Origin: Trichoplax sp. H2
Lineage: Eukaryota; Placozoa; Uniplacotomia; Trichoplacea
Length of the DNA: 64,000 nt
Direction: 5' to 3'
Assembly (NCBI GenBank): GCA_003344405.1
Contig: NOWV01000005.1
Span: forward strand, 930,001 to 994,000
Position 1 is the stretch's first letter, and each line of letters starts with the position of its first letter. Positions 24,891 to 37,925 of this stretch are shown piece after piece. The notes beneath the pieces were generated by a model. The model searched no databases. It worked only from the letters and a program-made list of their open reading frames with translations, and was not told where the DNA came from. A program made the position numbers and the translations under genes.

Positions 24891-26753
24891 CAAGCGTAAT
24901 CATTTACCGTCTATAGTAATTAGAATGAAGGCTTGTTACCAAGCCTATTTCACAAAGTATTAACTATTTCTCCTATAATTGTAATTTTTCTCCGAAAATT
25001 TCTAGTTTCATTCCTTTACATTGCCAATTCCTTATGAAGAATCCAAGACATTGAGTACAATGTAAATATACGAATACATTATCATAACTATAAATGGCAG
25101 TTGTATATGTATCAATCAGTCTTGTAAAGCTTGATTTAATAAGTGTAATATCTATAGCTTATACTCATATGACCAGTATTTGTACGGTACCGTGAATGTT
25201 TATAACTGACAGGAATTTACTTTCTTAAATGCTTCGATTAATAAATTTTTCATTTGAAAATAATGTTATTTCTTTTATTATCAATTGTATGTACGATGCT
25301 ATGATTGTAGTACATATTTGATCGGACTAAGAAACTTAACTAGTAGATAAAATAACCATAATTTGGAAAAACAGTTTAATTCTCCTTCAGTGATGATATA
25401 CATTCGAAATTCTCAATTATCCATTAGATCCTCTTCATTCTATTACCAACATTATTAAGAAAGATTTGTGTTCTCGAGTAATCGTTACTTTTACTATCTT
25501 ACTAATTATCGGTACAATGTAAAAATTCTTTCATCAGTTCTATTAAGAAAGATTTGTGTTACCGAGTATCATTAGTTACCATAACTGTCTTGCCGGTTAC
25601 GATGCAAACTGTTGTCATCGTCAGACTTGGTGAGACTTAAGGGAACTAAAATAATACCGCGTAAGCTTGATTCGATTGTTTACAGTTTTATCCGCATGAA
25701 AGACCCAGCTTAGGAAGTAAGATATGTCATATATTGTACGTTACCTTACAGTAGGCATTATGATGGAATACGTTTATTAACAGTACTAGATATGACTGAT
25801 ATTAAGTGTAGAACATCACGTATAGACTTGCAACGGATGCAAAATAATATTATTATTAACTGTAATGTATGATGAAACTAAAGTTAAAGAATTGCAGATT
25901 TTCGCATACACTAACCTATTAAACATACCGCCATAGAATAAGCATTGTGTAATGCATAGTGAGTTAGTAAGTAAAGATGTTCAGAGATGCTCAATGTTGA
26001 TACTGACATAAATACACGCAATAATCATTTACATCTTAAATATGAATTTAGAATAAATAGTTTAAAAAATTTCGCCGACTTCAAAACCAATAGCGCGCAC
26101 ACCTATCGATCAGTTGTCAATCTAATTGTTTTTACAAAATCATCGCCATTGCTCTGTGCCGTGAAATTTCTAAAGATCTGCAGTACTTTCTGGACAAATC
26201 TATTAATTAACCCGTATACACTAGGTGTACTCATGCACGTGTGTATACATACTGTCAACTTGCTACCGTATCGTTATTAGAAAGTTGTATTTATTCGTTA
26301 TCACTCCTATTCTCGACGTAGTAACGTCTTAAATGTTCGAATTTAAGATCTACAGAAATCTTATTCTTTTATAAAGTTCGATGGCCTCACAATTACTTCA
26401 GTAACCATGCAGCGATAAGGGAATTCTGTCCTTTCAAGTGTTCGAATATTTTTCCTTTAATACGTATATCGAAGATTGTGAGATGAAATATATTTACCAA
26501 GAAAATGATCTCATCGATAGAGGATATCATCACAAATTTATGCTGCCTTAGATAACAGAGAATCACTTAAAAATACATGAAATATAGGACATTAAAATAA
26601 TTTTATGCTTAGAGTACAGTAGAGAGCAAAAGACTTGAGTCATTAGCTCGCTTAAGTCATTTAATGCATCCCCAGATCGAAAAGATATTCGATCACATCA
26701 ATTAATAAATCTGACATAATTTACATTTTGTTACAAAATGGCTATATTACAGA
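24891..26753. other. Intergenic region between IRF and the helicase
   Basis: The two genes are convergent here. Apart from an imperfect direct repeat at 25451-25488 and 25540-25579 I see nothing. A 97-codon plus-strand open frame at 25987-26280 has no recognisable domain and no supporting partner exons. Confidence 0.55.
25451..25579. repeat. Imperfect direct repeat pair
   Basis: Two copies of about 38 bases, 25451-25488 and 25540-25579, share the core TATTAAGAAAGATTTGTGTT and then diverge slightly. Confidence 0.8.
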
Positions 26754-26759
26754 TTTATT
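26754..26759 (-). promoter_or_regulatory. Polyadenylation signal of the helicase gene
   Basis: AATAAA on the minus strand about 125 bases past the helicase stop codon. Confidence 0.5.
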
Positions 26760-26882
26760 GTACTATATTTGTACAAATTAATAACCAAATAAACAATACA
26801 CCCGGTAGTCTTAATTCCGGTTACAGTTATAAAGCAGTACTGTCCTATATCAATTATTCAATATTGCTGATCCTTCTCATGA

Positions 26883-29800
26883 TTAAAAATTTCTCGCTCT
26901 GAAGCCACGAGGATTGTTTCCTCTCCCGTTGGTATAATTTCTTGAGGCCATTTGATTAAAAGGTCTTCTTTCATGTCGATTATAATTATTACCGAATCTT
27001 GAATTGTTATTAAAATGTGATGGCTTTTCGAAAGATGACGAAGTGTCTAAAAGTTCCGGTAATGCATCTGCAATATCTAGTTCTATATTTCTAGCATTTT
27101 TCCAATTTTCCTGCATAAAATTAGTTGAATAATTAATGATGATAATGGTAAGCATCATTAAGAAAGCACTCAAACGATACCGTAAACATCATCTCACCTT
27201 TACAGTGTCGCAAAGATTACTTGGTAAATCGAAGACTACCCCTTTTTTGTCCTTACACATTCTCATTCCACGTACTTCCGCTTTTATTGCTGATGACAGC
27301 TCAACCTCAATTACTTTCCACATATATGATACGCTACGAAACTCCCATTGACTTCGCATAACATATGTTGTAAAGCCCTAATGATTTTCAGTAAAAAAAT
27401 AGGTCAATAATTGTAGATAATCTCAACAAAAGTACAAAGTATACTTACTTCTCGAGATGAAAGCAATGATCTGTTTGTTATTGACGTATAACCAGATATG
27501 TGCGCAAGTGCAGCAGATAGAGCTTTTACTGCCCCTTTAGTTTCAATGATTTCGCTAGCAATACTCTCAAAATGTACTAAGACCTCTGCAGGAACAGAAT
27601 CTAGTGATTTAGCAGCATCTCGGGAGGTTGCTTGTATAATATCACCCAATTGAGGTGCTCCAATACGACAAAAGTTGATGCCTGCCTCACTTTCAATACT
27701 TTTTATTCGATCTTGATGTGTAGGCTTATAAAATGTTATGCAAATACCAGTTCTATTTGCACGACCTGTTCGACCAGATCTGTGAATGTAAGTATCGGCG
27801 TCCTAGTTGTTAAATTAAGTAAGTTTACTGTAAGTCTAATATTTACTAATTGATTCTTCCGCTGTATATCACAAGTGCAATAAAATGGTAGTATACGTAT
27901 TACTTTTACTACTCTCTACATTTTCAATTCCGTAAATCAGAAAGATTTTTACGTTACTCCACCTTAGGCGGTTCGCACTGAATAACAAGATCGACTTCAG
28001 GAATATCTAATCCTCTCGCGGCGACGTCTGTAGCAACTAAACAAGGAAAATTGCCTTCACGAAATCCCTTTAGAGTTACTTCTCGCTGTGCTTGTTGGAT
28101 ATCTCCATGCAGTACCTGAACTTCCTTTTTTCAGTAAAATATATGCCATGTCACACATTATGTAGGATGCTTTTATATGAGTAATGATCTAATACTGAGG
28201 TATATTGTGATAGAATATTTTGATTTATACCTGTTTTAAAACCGAACTTAAAGCAAGTTCATTGGCTTCTTTTTTTGTAGGTGAAAAGATGATAGTTCGG
28301 GCATGGTCACCACCATAGACTTTAACCAGGTCGCCGATTGTAGCCGCTCGTTCATGGTAAGGGCACGATATAACTTTGTGCTATTTCAATTTAATTTGAA
28401 AGAAATGCAGTATATTTTCAATATTGCAAGCGGTTACGCGTACATTATACTAGCTATAGCCGTTGTCGATTTACCTCAACTGTTGTGGATGTGCGTAATG
28501 CATCTTTTCCAATGAGATCTACAATCTTTTTATCACTTTTCATATATTTATCTATAGTTTTAAGAGCCCATTTAGGCATTGTGGCAGAAAAGAGTAGCGT
28601 TTGTGGATGACGATCTAAAGTGGTAGTATTTCAAGAGACAATAAAAATGAGCGGCAGATAATAAAGTGAGTAGAGATATCTTATATATACATGAATAGCT
28701 AATACCTTTAACATAAGCATGAGAAAGTATTTCTTCTACAATATCACAAAAGCCCATATCTAGCATTCGATCAACTTCGTCAAGCACAACGTGCCTAGAA
28801 TAGATACGTAAATTTTCAGCACATAAAATTTTCAGATGAGAATAAGATACATAGGTACAGTAAAATACTAATATGTAGATAAAAAGGCATAGTAAAACTA
28901 ACTTTAACTTGGATAAAACAAGATTTTTACGATCGATATGATCTTTGATTCTTCCAGGTGTACCAATCACGATATCGATTCCATTTCTTAGATGATTTTC
29001 TAAAAGTTTGTAGGAATAGTGTTCAATACAAAACAAAGTTTTATACATTGCTTCCAATACAATTGATTCCTAAAATAGTAATACCTTGCTCGGCATAAGG
29101 AACTCCTCCATAAATGCAGACTACTTTAAGACTTCCAGATAAAGCTTTAAATTCTGATGTAATCTGCCAATGGTTTTAAATGAATTACATTTATTTTCAT
29201 CTCAATATCCAATTCATTAACAGAAAATTTTTTAAATAAGACTTAGAATCTACACGTCGTGTAGATGATAATCGAAAGCACCGTAAATAATCTGTCTTGC
29301 AAGATGACAAATGCTTATTTCATTTTGTGTGTTTAAGTACAAACCTGAATAGCTAATTCTCTCGTAGGTGCTAAAACTAAGACCTGTTATAGTTGATTAA
29401 GAGTTAGAGAAAATAACTGATAAAACTTGTTAATGCAATTGACTTACTTTAGGAGGTCGAATTTTATCGTCGGAACGTTTTTTCTTAATTAACTTTTCCG
29501 TAATAGGTAAAGCAAATGAAAGCTACCAATAGCCATGATGTATCACGAATTCATGCAAAATAAATATCAACATTAAATCTTTGAACGTGGTGGGATCTTG
29601 TCATACAGAAATAGTTACATAGGTGCATTTTAATTCTCATACTCTTCCTATCTTTTATGTAACACACATCATATTTATAAAGCGTGTTATCAGGACTAAA
29701 TATAATAGTTAAATCACTGAAATGTAGCCTTTACGTTGATTTAGAAGGTTAATTTTCACATTAATTACCGTTTTTCCAGTCCCAGTTCCTACATTTAAAT

Positions 29801-30641
29801 ACAGGAGTAAGTCAACAATCAATGGACAATATTGAGTAAATTTTTTCATTTTACAGTTAAGTAGCCGTATGTTAGTACTAGAAAACCGTAAGATTCTTAA
29901 TACACAATAATCGTAACTCTTACTTGCTTGACCGATGACATCTTGACCATCATAAACATAATCAAAAGTTTGGGCTTGAATAGGAAATAAGTATGTAATT
30001 CCTCGTTCTGGAGGTAAAATAAATTCATTATACTCATGGTTATATTGAGGTAAGTATTGTGCAATATAATTTTAAGCTTATTAATCACAAGTGCAAATTG
30101 TATTCTATTTCTAATGAACACGCATCATACACGTACAATTCAGAAGATTTCGAATATACTTCTCTTACCCTTTAGCGAATCGGCAATAGCGGATGATATT
30201 CTAAACTTTTTAAAATCACCTTTTTCCTCCATACTACCAGACTAATCGGTAAAAAATATTCAAAATGAATAACAATTATCTAATAATACATTGCATCTAA
30301 ATATCAGAAACTTTGCAATACATGTAATATTAAGGTTGTCTTACAACATAGTTTATGCGCACACTAATAGAAACATAGGTATATTTTAGATGAGGTCAAG
30401 ATTTAGATATAGCATGCTTGTGTTTTAACTAAATTGCAGTAGGATCGAATACTGTAGTCAGTACATTAAGACAGATCGTTTCAGTACTGTAAATAAACTT
30501 GTACAATATACTATAGGCTAACAACAGTCAAGATATACGCACATCGTGTTCGGGTAGTTCGCTGTCTCCATTGGATTTTTGACTTGATCGATGTTTCTTA
30601 TGATTTCGTCCATCGGGAGGGGATATAGCTTTGCGTTTCAT
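26883..30641 (-). CDS. DDX21: DEAD-box RNA helicase of the DDX21/DDX50 (Gu) family, 15 exons
   Basis: Exons: 30641-30543, 30241-30169, 30007-29924, 29788-29769, 29522-29448, 29383-29345, 29163-29085, 28999-28903, 28794-28706, 28614-28475, 28380-28231, 28124-27963, 27802-27449, 27377-27198, 27110-26883. Every junction keeps frame, giving 622 residues. Motifs in order: Q motif about 46-68, ARTGTGKT 85-92, PTREL 123-127, TPGR 170-173, DEVD 194-197 (the Gu-family form of DEAD), SAT 228-230, [10 protein letters not shown] 346-355, HRSGRTGR 376-383. Residues about 415-550 match the GUCT domain specific to DDX21/DDX50, and the tail is Arg/Gly/Asn-rich, the probable RNA-binding tail. The vertebrate proteins are longer mainly through an extended charged N-terminus, which is only about 35 residues here. 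By family it unwinds RNA in the nucleolus and works in rRNA processing. DDX21 and DDX50 are vertebrate duplicates, so this is likely the single ancestral type. Confidence 0.95.
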
Positions 30642-30933
30642 AGTCGAGGTATTTTCCTATTTTAAAATTATTATTAGCGATCATCCGTCATCGCGGTCAA
30701 GAAAGTGCTACAAGATATAGTCTCAAACACAGCAATCAATTGCAATGGATCACTACTAATCCTGGTAATGAGAGTACAGTACGTGCTTTAGCAGTCATCC
30801 TTCACAGTAGTAAGCAAAGCGAGAACTCTGTCTACAAACACAAGTAGACCACTTGTTACTCATTACACACCCACTATCCCAGGCATGAGGATTATAAGGT
30901 AATGTTCTAGGCAAAGCTTTGTCAATGTATCTA

Positions 30934-30957
30934 ATATGTATATATATATATATATAA
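30934..30957. repeat. (TA)n microsatellite
   Basis: About ten TA units. Confidence 0.9.
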
Positions 30958-32287
30958 TGCACTGTATATGAAATGGCCACAAATAGTACAAAAGTACAGT
31001 ATCTAAAATTTGCTTGAAGTTATCACCATCTTTAGCTTTCATGTTTCGCAAGCTATAGGAAAAGCAAACAGGTAGAACGACTTTCTATAGTTTACGAATA
31101 ACGAACAATGACGATAGACTACACACAGTTCAAGTTGCCAATTGGATCATGCATCCACTGGTTCAACGAAATATCATAAATTAATCGTAGATGATTGAAT
31201 TTCAGGTAAAATTATGATCAATGACACTGTTGTAGATCAGCCATGCTCTGTCTATAAATCCCTATACATATCCCCATACATACTATAAAACGGTATGTTG
31301 CAGTATCTAACTATACAATACAGTGTTCAGCTACAGTACTGGATATTGGTGTGTCTATCTACAGTATACCAAATCACCAATACACGTGTTTGATATTCAT
31401 CAGTCATAGTGCAAGTAGTACATTAAAGAGACTTTGAAAGGAGAGATTGAGTAAAATGGTAAAACGATGGTTATCCTATCGTCGTAATCTACTGTACATA
31501 AAAGCGAACAGCAAGTCTGGCAAAGTTTCAAAGTTCTACTATTTAAAATTGAATTTATTTAAAAACATTTATAATATTTCTTCAAAAAAACCGAATATTT
31601 TCTATAGGTGACCAAATTGATTCGATCGCGCACTTCCAATATCTATGTTAATTTGCATGAACTGCAAACTGTAGCCTTACTCTAGTTTTGATTTTAAAGT
31701 GATTAGGACTCAAATTGTTTGTACAGTATAAATTTTTTTTACCTCATGATTCTGTTTCATCTTGTTTTCTGCCTTCGTCAAGCGATCAAACTATATATTA
31801 TATACTGTACAGTGTACAGTATAGTATTAAACTGGAAATTACTTCTTGAAGGATGAGCCGGCCGGCCAGGCTGCCAGTACCGACGACAGACGTACGTACG
31901 TACGGTACATTGAGTATTCATCGGTTGCACGTGTCTGACTGGAAATCTGAAATGCACACCAGGTCTGGACTAGTGACTGGGCCCACCGGTAGTACTGTCT
32001 CTAGTTGATACCGACTGACATTGGTTACGACATCAAACATTAATTTATTATATATATATTGCGCGTTACATTTATACATATTATAAGAGAATATACGCGT
32101 ATATCACAGTTGTACAGTGAATTTTAACTTAGATACAGTAGGAAAATTTAATTTGAGAGAAATTTATTTTACTTAATCATAAGTGCGTATTACAAGTCCT
32201 TTATGGTATGAGTACAGTCACACTGCAGTATTCTTGTAATGAGGAGAACACTTTATTTTTAGACATAAAAATCAGAATGGAATAGAT

Positions 32288-32297
32288 GGGGGGGGGG
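32288..32297. repeat. Poly-G run
   Basis: Ten consecutive G. Confidence 0.95.
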
Positions 32298-33213
32298 ATC
32301 AAGTCCAATAGTCTTGCACTGCCAACGTTAACATTATTAACTGGTACCGTAACCAACAAAGATCAAGGATCAAGACTAAACTTGTTATTACGCTTGCGAA
32401 TAGAAAGCTGCGCCATAGATTACTTACTAAATATCTAGTATTTAGTAGTCCATGATTATGCGTACTCTATTTGATTATCAGGGGAAATCTAATCGAAGTG
32501 TCCTTTTCTGCAAAACGTGAGTAGTTAGTGACTTGCTATAATAGTAAAACTCACGACTACTACTTGCCAGGATATTTTTCTCAGCATAGTAAGTCAGTAG
32601 CTATAATATCCTTATTGCCCTGTCATCGAACAATTTCTATCTTCGCTAGAGTAACCTATGCTTATCGTTGCTAGTCTAAATACTGGCCATTTAACCGTAG
32701 CCTTTTATAACGATCATGCTATCCAGTGTCAATAGATATTGTGCATATACGAGATCAGAATGATTATTAAAAGGCATCAACTGTACGTATAAACAACCAC
32801 AGTATACAGTACTTCGATCTTAAGAAGAGCACTACTATTAAACTATCAACAATAGGATTGTATGGAGCACTGGTAAGCAGTGGTGTTGTGGTCAATCGCA
32901 CATACCTTCTGTGAGTAAAATAAACATGCTCATACCGATCCAATTATGTACGCTACATTCCGTACACAACACGCGTATAGTACTGTATACGCAGTAGACT
33001 GATTTATAATAGTAGGAAAAGCGCTTTATTTTCGTCGAAATTACAGGATTGTACTACATTATATGGGAACTACTAATAACATTTCGGGTTAATCTATTGC
33101 AGTAAATGAATACGACAGAAGAGGAGAAAGTTATGAAGCCTCATTTATGGATTATCAAATGAAATAATCATCAGACAACTTAGTACTATGTATTGATTTC
33201 TTTAGTTATGCTC

Positions 33214-36200
33214 TTAAAGTAGACCACAGTCTGCGATCTTGATCTTCTTCTTAGTTTTACCAGAGCTTGATCCAAACGATTCCATAGTAGAAATGACATC
33301 GTGGCCGTCAACTATCTTTCCAAATACAACATGCTTTCCGTCCAACCTGGAGGGAAAAGATGACTTTTAAATTCAAGCTAATAAATGGTTTAAACTGCTA
33401 CAACAGTTTATAACTTACCATTCAGTTTTAACCGTACAAATAAAGAATTGAGAGCCGTTCGTATTTTTACCAGCATTAGCCATAGATAGGATACCTTACA
33501 AAAATAAAAATAAGGTTTGCTTAATAAAAACTATTTAGTCCGCAAGTGAAAAGTTTGTAAAGAAACAATACCAGGGCCAGTATGCTTCAAACTGAAGTTT
33601 TCATCTTCGAAGCGGTTTCCATAGATTGATTTACCACCTGTACCATCGCCTCTGGTGAAGTCACCTCCCTTTATCAAGAAAACAACGTTTTATCGTAAAT
33701 AACAGAATAATACTATGTTTACTTATTCAAGTCTTGTTCACCCACCAAAATTACTTAGCTACTAACAGTTTTATTACATTACATTAATGGTAGGGTCTGC
33801 CTTGATAAGTTATATTGATCATACCACTATATCAAAGCACCCACTGTGACTTCATCTGCTAAGTGTAATCTTTCATATGCATTGGTTCGCATGCTAACAA
33901 TATATAACGCAATACCAAAATATACCTGGCACATGAAATTGGGAATGATACGATGAAAAACACTGCCTTTATATCCAAATCCTTTTTCACCAGTGCATAA
34001 AGCCCGGAAATTTTCTGACAAAAAATAGCGTATTTCATTTTAAATCAAGAGATGAGCATGGCTGTTTATACTACTGTAAGCTAGTGGATTATTCAATCAC
34101 TTACCAGCAGTCTTTGGAACGACGTCGGACCTTAGCTACAATAGTAAATGTAGAATTTAGTACCATATTAGTATATATATATATATATATATTCTACTTT
34201 TAAATCTACTTTTATGCTGTAGGCTTCGCTTGAACATACTATTCATTATTCATATGGCCAATATGAAACAGTAATACAGTATGATTATTTAATCGAACAT
34301 TGATAATAAATAAATTAACAGTATTTGATTCATAATTTGAATACATTTTTATACTATATCATTATATCCCGTTATTATCTGCACTAAGGTTCTGTGAAAT
34401 GTCCATTTCTACTGCATAATTCGACCTGAAAATTTGTCCATTTTTTTCTCAGAACTGGAATCTACACTGGTGCTGCCCATTTCATACCCAGTGTCTCATG
34501 ATACTGTATCACTGACTTGAGACATTTCAGTCAATCTCATGTGAGACATTGAATAAAACCGAATCAGTCTTGTTATATAGTACAGTAGCATGTCGTAGTT
34601 ATTACCAAGAACCACTTCCATTTTCTTCCTATCACTATGGGAACCGCGAAAAAAAAATATGTACCATTGACTGTAACCAGAGACTACTCCAGTAAGAATC
34701 TGGCCTATGGTTAAGATGTGGTCCGGAAACTGAATGTACGGTACCGTCCTGTATTGTTCCTATTGGGCCATGCTACTGTATTTTCAATATGCCTGTGACG
34801 CTGAGGGGAGTACTGTACATTGTACTGTACAGTACAGTACAACTGTACCGTTTTTCTTTGATCTCCGTACTGTAGAAGAAATACCCTCTACTCGCACAGT
34901 ATGACGGTCCACAGTTCCTTTTTGACAGTAGCTTTGCACTCGTGTGTGACTCAGGTCAGTCAGGTGAATTGAATATTAATATGATTTCAATGGAGATTGA
35001 GGTCATCACACTGTGTCAGTGTGTTGATACGTACTGTACGTACACACAGTCCAGTACTCTCTGAGCCGTATGGCCATCTTTTGCCTCTCTCTTTTACAGT
35101 GATGACCACGTTGCGTTATTTGCAAAGACTCCCTAGTGAGTTTAATTTCAAAGCCTGCTAAATGAATACTACAGTATATAATATACATATGCAGTTGTGA
35201 ATAGCTTGCCAAGACAAGTTATTATTCTACAATAAAAAAAAAGGAAAAAAAATGGACGGAGCTAGAAAGTAGACACAAGTCTGTTTGATAATGCATGATT
35301 GGTGTCGTTGACTTACTGACTATGAGCTCTATTGTTCATTGCTACTCTAGTAAAATTGAAAATTATTTCAATGTTGGTTGCTTAGTTCCTGCTACCATAT
35401 TGTATCGGATTAATTCCACTTATCAATCTACTTAATCGGTCACTTCAACATCACATCGATCCCAAGAGGAAAGTCCATACTTATGCAATACTCTACTCTA
35501 TACTTTTATTTACTGTATATTACAATTGATTTATTTTGCTCTAACAGTCAAGGTTATTGCTTACTGCGTTACCCTTTTATTCTTTCCGTACCCTATCATG
35601 TCAGGGCATAACTATCTACATTGACGTCAAAAACGCATGAAGAATTCACGCCTCTTGCAAGCCTCAATAGCTCCTAAAAACTGAAGTACTAATCACAGTT
35701 TCTAATATCAAGTTGATAGAATTCGTTGCTAAAGCTAAAACCTTTATCTCTTTTATTTTATTTAAGTGTAACTTTCCGTATACAGTATATTGCAGTTTGT
35801 TCTCAACTGCACGCTAAAGTACAGGACTGTGTCAAAAATTGGATTCTTTGTCTACAAATTTATTGATAGTATTTCATCAAGAGCAAAAATAGCCAACACT
35901 GTAATCATTTTATCCTAAAAAAAGATATTTTTCTGAATATCCAATTCATTCAATTTTCAGATCATCTGTTGGAGACAATTTGCTGACAAAAAATACCGTA
36001 GTACTGTACCAGGTCACAGGACAAAGCTGCAGACAACTCCAGTAGTACACTGAAGTTGATCGGTACATGAACCAGATACAACACTCGACGTAAGTCTAGT
36101 GTTGCTGTGGCCTGTTCAGCAAGGCTGATTATAGGAACGCATCCGCAAACAGAATTTTCCAACGACACTTTACCGTCATGTCGCTAGTAGTACAACATAG

Positions 36201-36858
36201 AACACTCCATTCGATCCCACCTCCAATAGTACCTTTACTGTATGTTACACAACTGTAGCAAGGAAGCGTTTTAAAAGCGCCTGATAAATTTTCACGAGCA
36301 ATAGCGCGTATTAAAACACGTTATTACAGTATTTCTGTATGCGAATTCACGAAATCGATATTGACCGAATCAAAAGGTACCGCACAGCATTACTAACCAG
36401 CAATAGTTTGATACTGTACGATTTCAATCTCCGGGCTCATACTACAGTATAAATGCTAGCTTTCAAAATAATTTTGCACACGAGCATCACAGTAGTTGCC
36501 GGCTCTGAAAGCGTAGCTATAAAATCTTAGAAATAATGGAAGTCTGCAGGATAGTAAGGTAACCCCCAATTTTCTATGGAACAGATTCCTGGACGATAAT
36601 CACTTTGCTTAATAGACTGTCCGTGTTGAAGCGCTTCAAAGCGCTCAAGATGATTAAATGACGGCAAACCGATGACCCACAACATTGTAAAACAGTAAAC
36701 AGAACTAGTAGCCAGTAGTGACCAGTACTATGGCATTATGGCCATAATTAGCAATTACGGTTCAACTTGATGCATTCATTTTTTCATACCTCAACAATAA
36801 AACGACCAATTGATTTTCCATCGGCCTCAATATCAAAAAAGCAGCGTGGGAGAGACAT
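33214..36858 (-). CDS. PPIA: Cyclophilin A-type peptidyl-prolyl isomerase, 6 exons
   Basis: Exons: 36858-36790, 34135-34105, 34014-33926, 33668-33572, 33494-33419 and 33346-33214, phases 0, 1, 0, 1, 2, giving 164 residues, the length of single-domain cytosolic cyclophilins. The numbering coincides with human cyclophilin A: catalytic Arg55 in FHRIIP, Phe60, Gln63, Ala101, Asn102, Gln111, Phe113, Trp121, Leu122 and His126 are all present, so it should be active and able to bind cyclosporin. There is no signal peptide or extra domain, which points to the cytosol. The family catalyses cis-trans isomerisation of bonds preceding proline and aids folding. Exon 1, starting [11 protein letters not shown], is separated from the others by a repeat-rich intron of about 2.65 kb; the other introns are between 77 and 257 bases. 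Exon 1 therefore lies far outside the compact part of the gene, only about 100 bases from the duplicated block at 36957. Confidence 0.95.
34136..36789 (-). other. Cyclophilin intron 1, repeat-rich
   Basis: About 2.65 kb. It holds a (TA)n tract at about 34172-34192, a dense cluster of GTAC palindromes at 34810-34850 and A-rich runs near 35235-35251. I see no nested gene. Confidence 0.7.
34172..34192. repeat. (TA)n microsatellite
   Basis: About ten TA units. Confidence 0.9.
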
Positions 36859-36956
36859 TTTCGAATTGTTTCCAATATTACAGTACACTTTTAGATGGTA
36901 AGATATGTTCTTTTTTCGAGGCCTTTGAACGTACGCACGAACTAGCCTTGGCTTGG

Positions 36957-37905
36957 AAAAGTTTTCTGAGTGGTCTGTTGAACTGTATCTTGTATCCGTG
37001 ATGCTGAAGCCGATTCTGATACAACCCGTATTTGTCCGTTAGTCTAGACGTCTGTACTCTACACGGCATGCTCTACAGTCTACAGTATATCTATACAGTA
37101 CAGTGGAAAAGGAAAAAGTTGTCTGAAATTGCAACTCTGTACGCTGTGCAGTACAGTACAGTACTGTACTGTACAATTTCTCCACAGAAAAGTTGGCACT
37201 TTTGGGCCACCGTATTGTACTGTACGTATAGTACTGTAGACCAGGGACTACAGTACTGTACTGTACTATACTGTACGCCGGTACGGTACAGTTACTAGTT
37301 GTGCTCAACCCCCCAAATTTCCCTCCTTCCTCACCGTCCCTTACGACGACTGCTTTCTCCGGCTTTCCATTATTACAGTTACTGTGCTGTTGCTGAAATT
37401 TTTTTGTTGAGTAGTCCCTAGTGTACACTACTGTACGTACACTGTCATTACAGTACTGTACATGTGGACTGACAGGTCTAAGTACTGTACAATAGAAAAA
37501 ACCTACTAGTAGCTCTTTTCTACTACACCTGTTCGGCGGAGACCTTAAAGCTACTGCTCATTGGAAGCGTGGTCTTGTGGATAATCATGTGACTTCTTAT
37601 TTCTAGATACTGTACCGTACCGTGATACCGTAGAACACACAGTACAGTACTGTACGCATGTGATTAATTTCGACCTAGTGTACAGTACGGTACAGACAGT
37701 TAGGTATCCGCTTAACGCTTAATACCCATGCCTAAGTACAGTACAGTACGTACAGCAAGATAAAACGGTACATAATTTAATGCGTAATTTTTATAGCAAA
37801 ATCCATCCAATTTTATGAGTGGATAGAGGCAGATCCGATCAACATGTTTTATCGATTGATATCAATTTGACGTAAAATTGATTATTGGGGAATTGATTAA
37901 TTAAT
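36957..37905. repeat. Duplicated block A, copy 1
   Basis: 949 bases nearly identical to 37926-38855 and running up to the assembly gap. The copies differ mainly by length changes inside runs of TACTGTAC words, including about 50 bases present here and absent from copy 2. Confidence 0.9.
37151..37174. repeat. Perfect 24-bp palindrome
   Basis: Built from GTACA and TGTAC units; identical to its own reverse complement, with no loop. Confidence 0.95.
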
Positions 37906-37925
37906 NNNNNNNNNNNNNNNNNNNN
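37906..37925. other. Assembly gap (20 N)
   Basis: Run of N of a round length, so the real distance is unknown. It separates the two copies of block A. Confidence 0.99.

Larger units (their letters stand above)
30642..33213. other. Intergenic region between helicase and cyclophilin
   Basis: About 2.6 kb holding the helicase promoter region. From about 30.4 kb the words TACAGTAC, GTACTGTA and their variants become frequent. A GC-rich patch with nested GGCC and tandem CGTA lies at about 31855-31995, a (TA)n tract near 30934-30957 and a ten-G run at 32288-32297. No gene is seen. Confidence 0.6.

Noticed and set aside
25987-26280. 97-codon plus-strand ATG frame between IRF and the helicase
   Set aside because: No domain, signal peptide or partner exons, and a length that can arise by chance in this much AT-rich DNA.
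28903-29057. ATG-initiated frame covering helicase exon 8
   Set aside because: Its first part is intronic; exon 8 starts at 28999, and the frame is internal to the 15-exon helicase gene.
33827-34021. A 64-codon frame containing cyclophilin motifs as a separate small gene
   Set aside because: Only 34014-33926 is coding (exon 3 of cyclophilin); the rest is intron on both sides.
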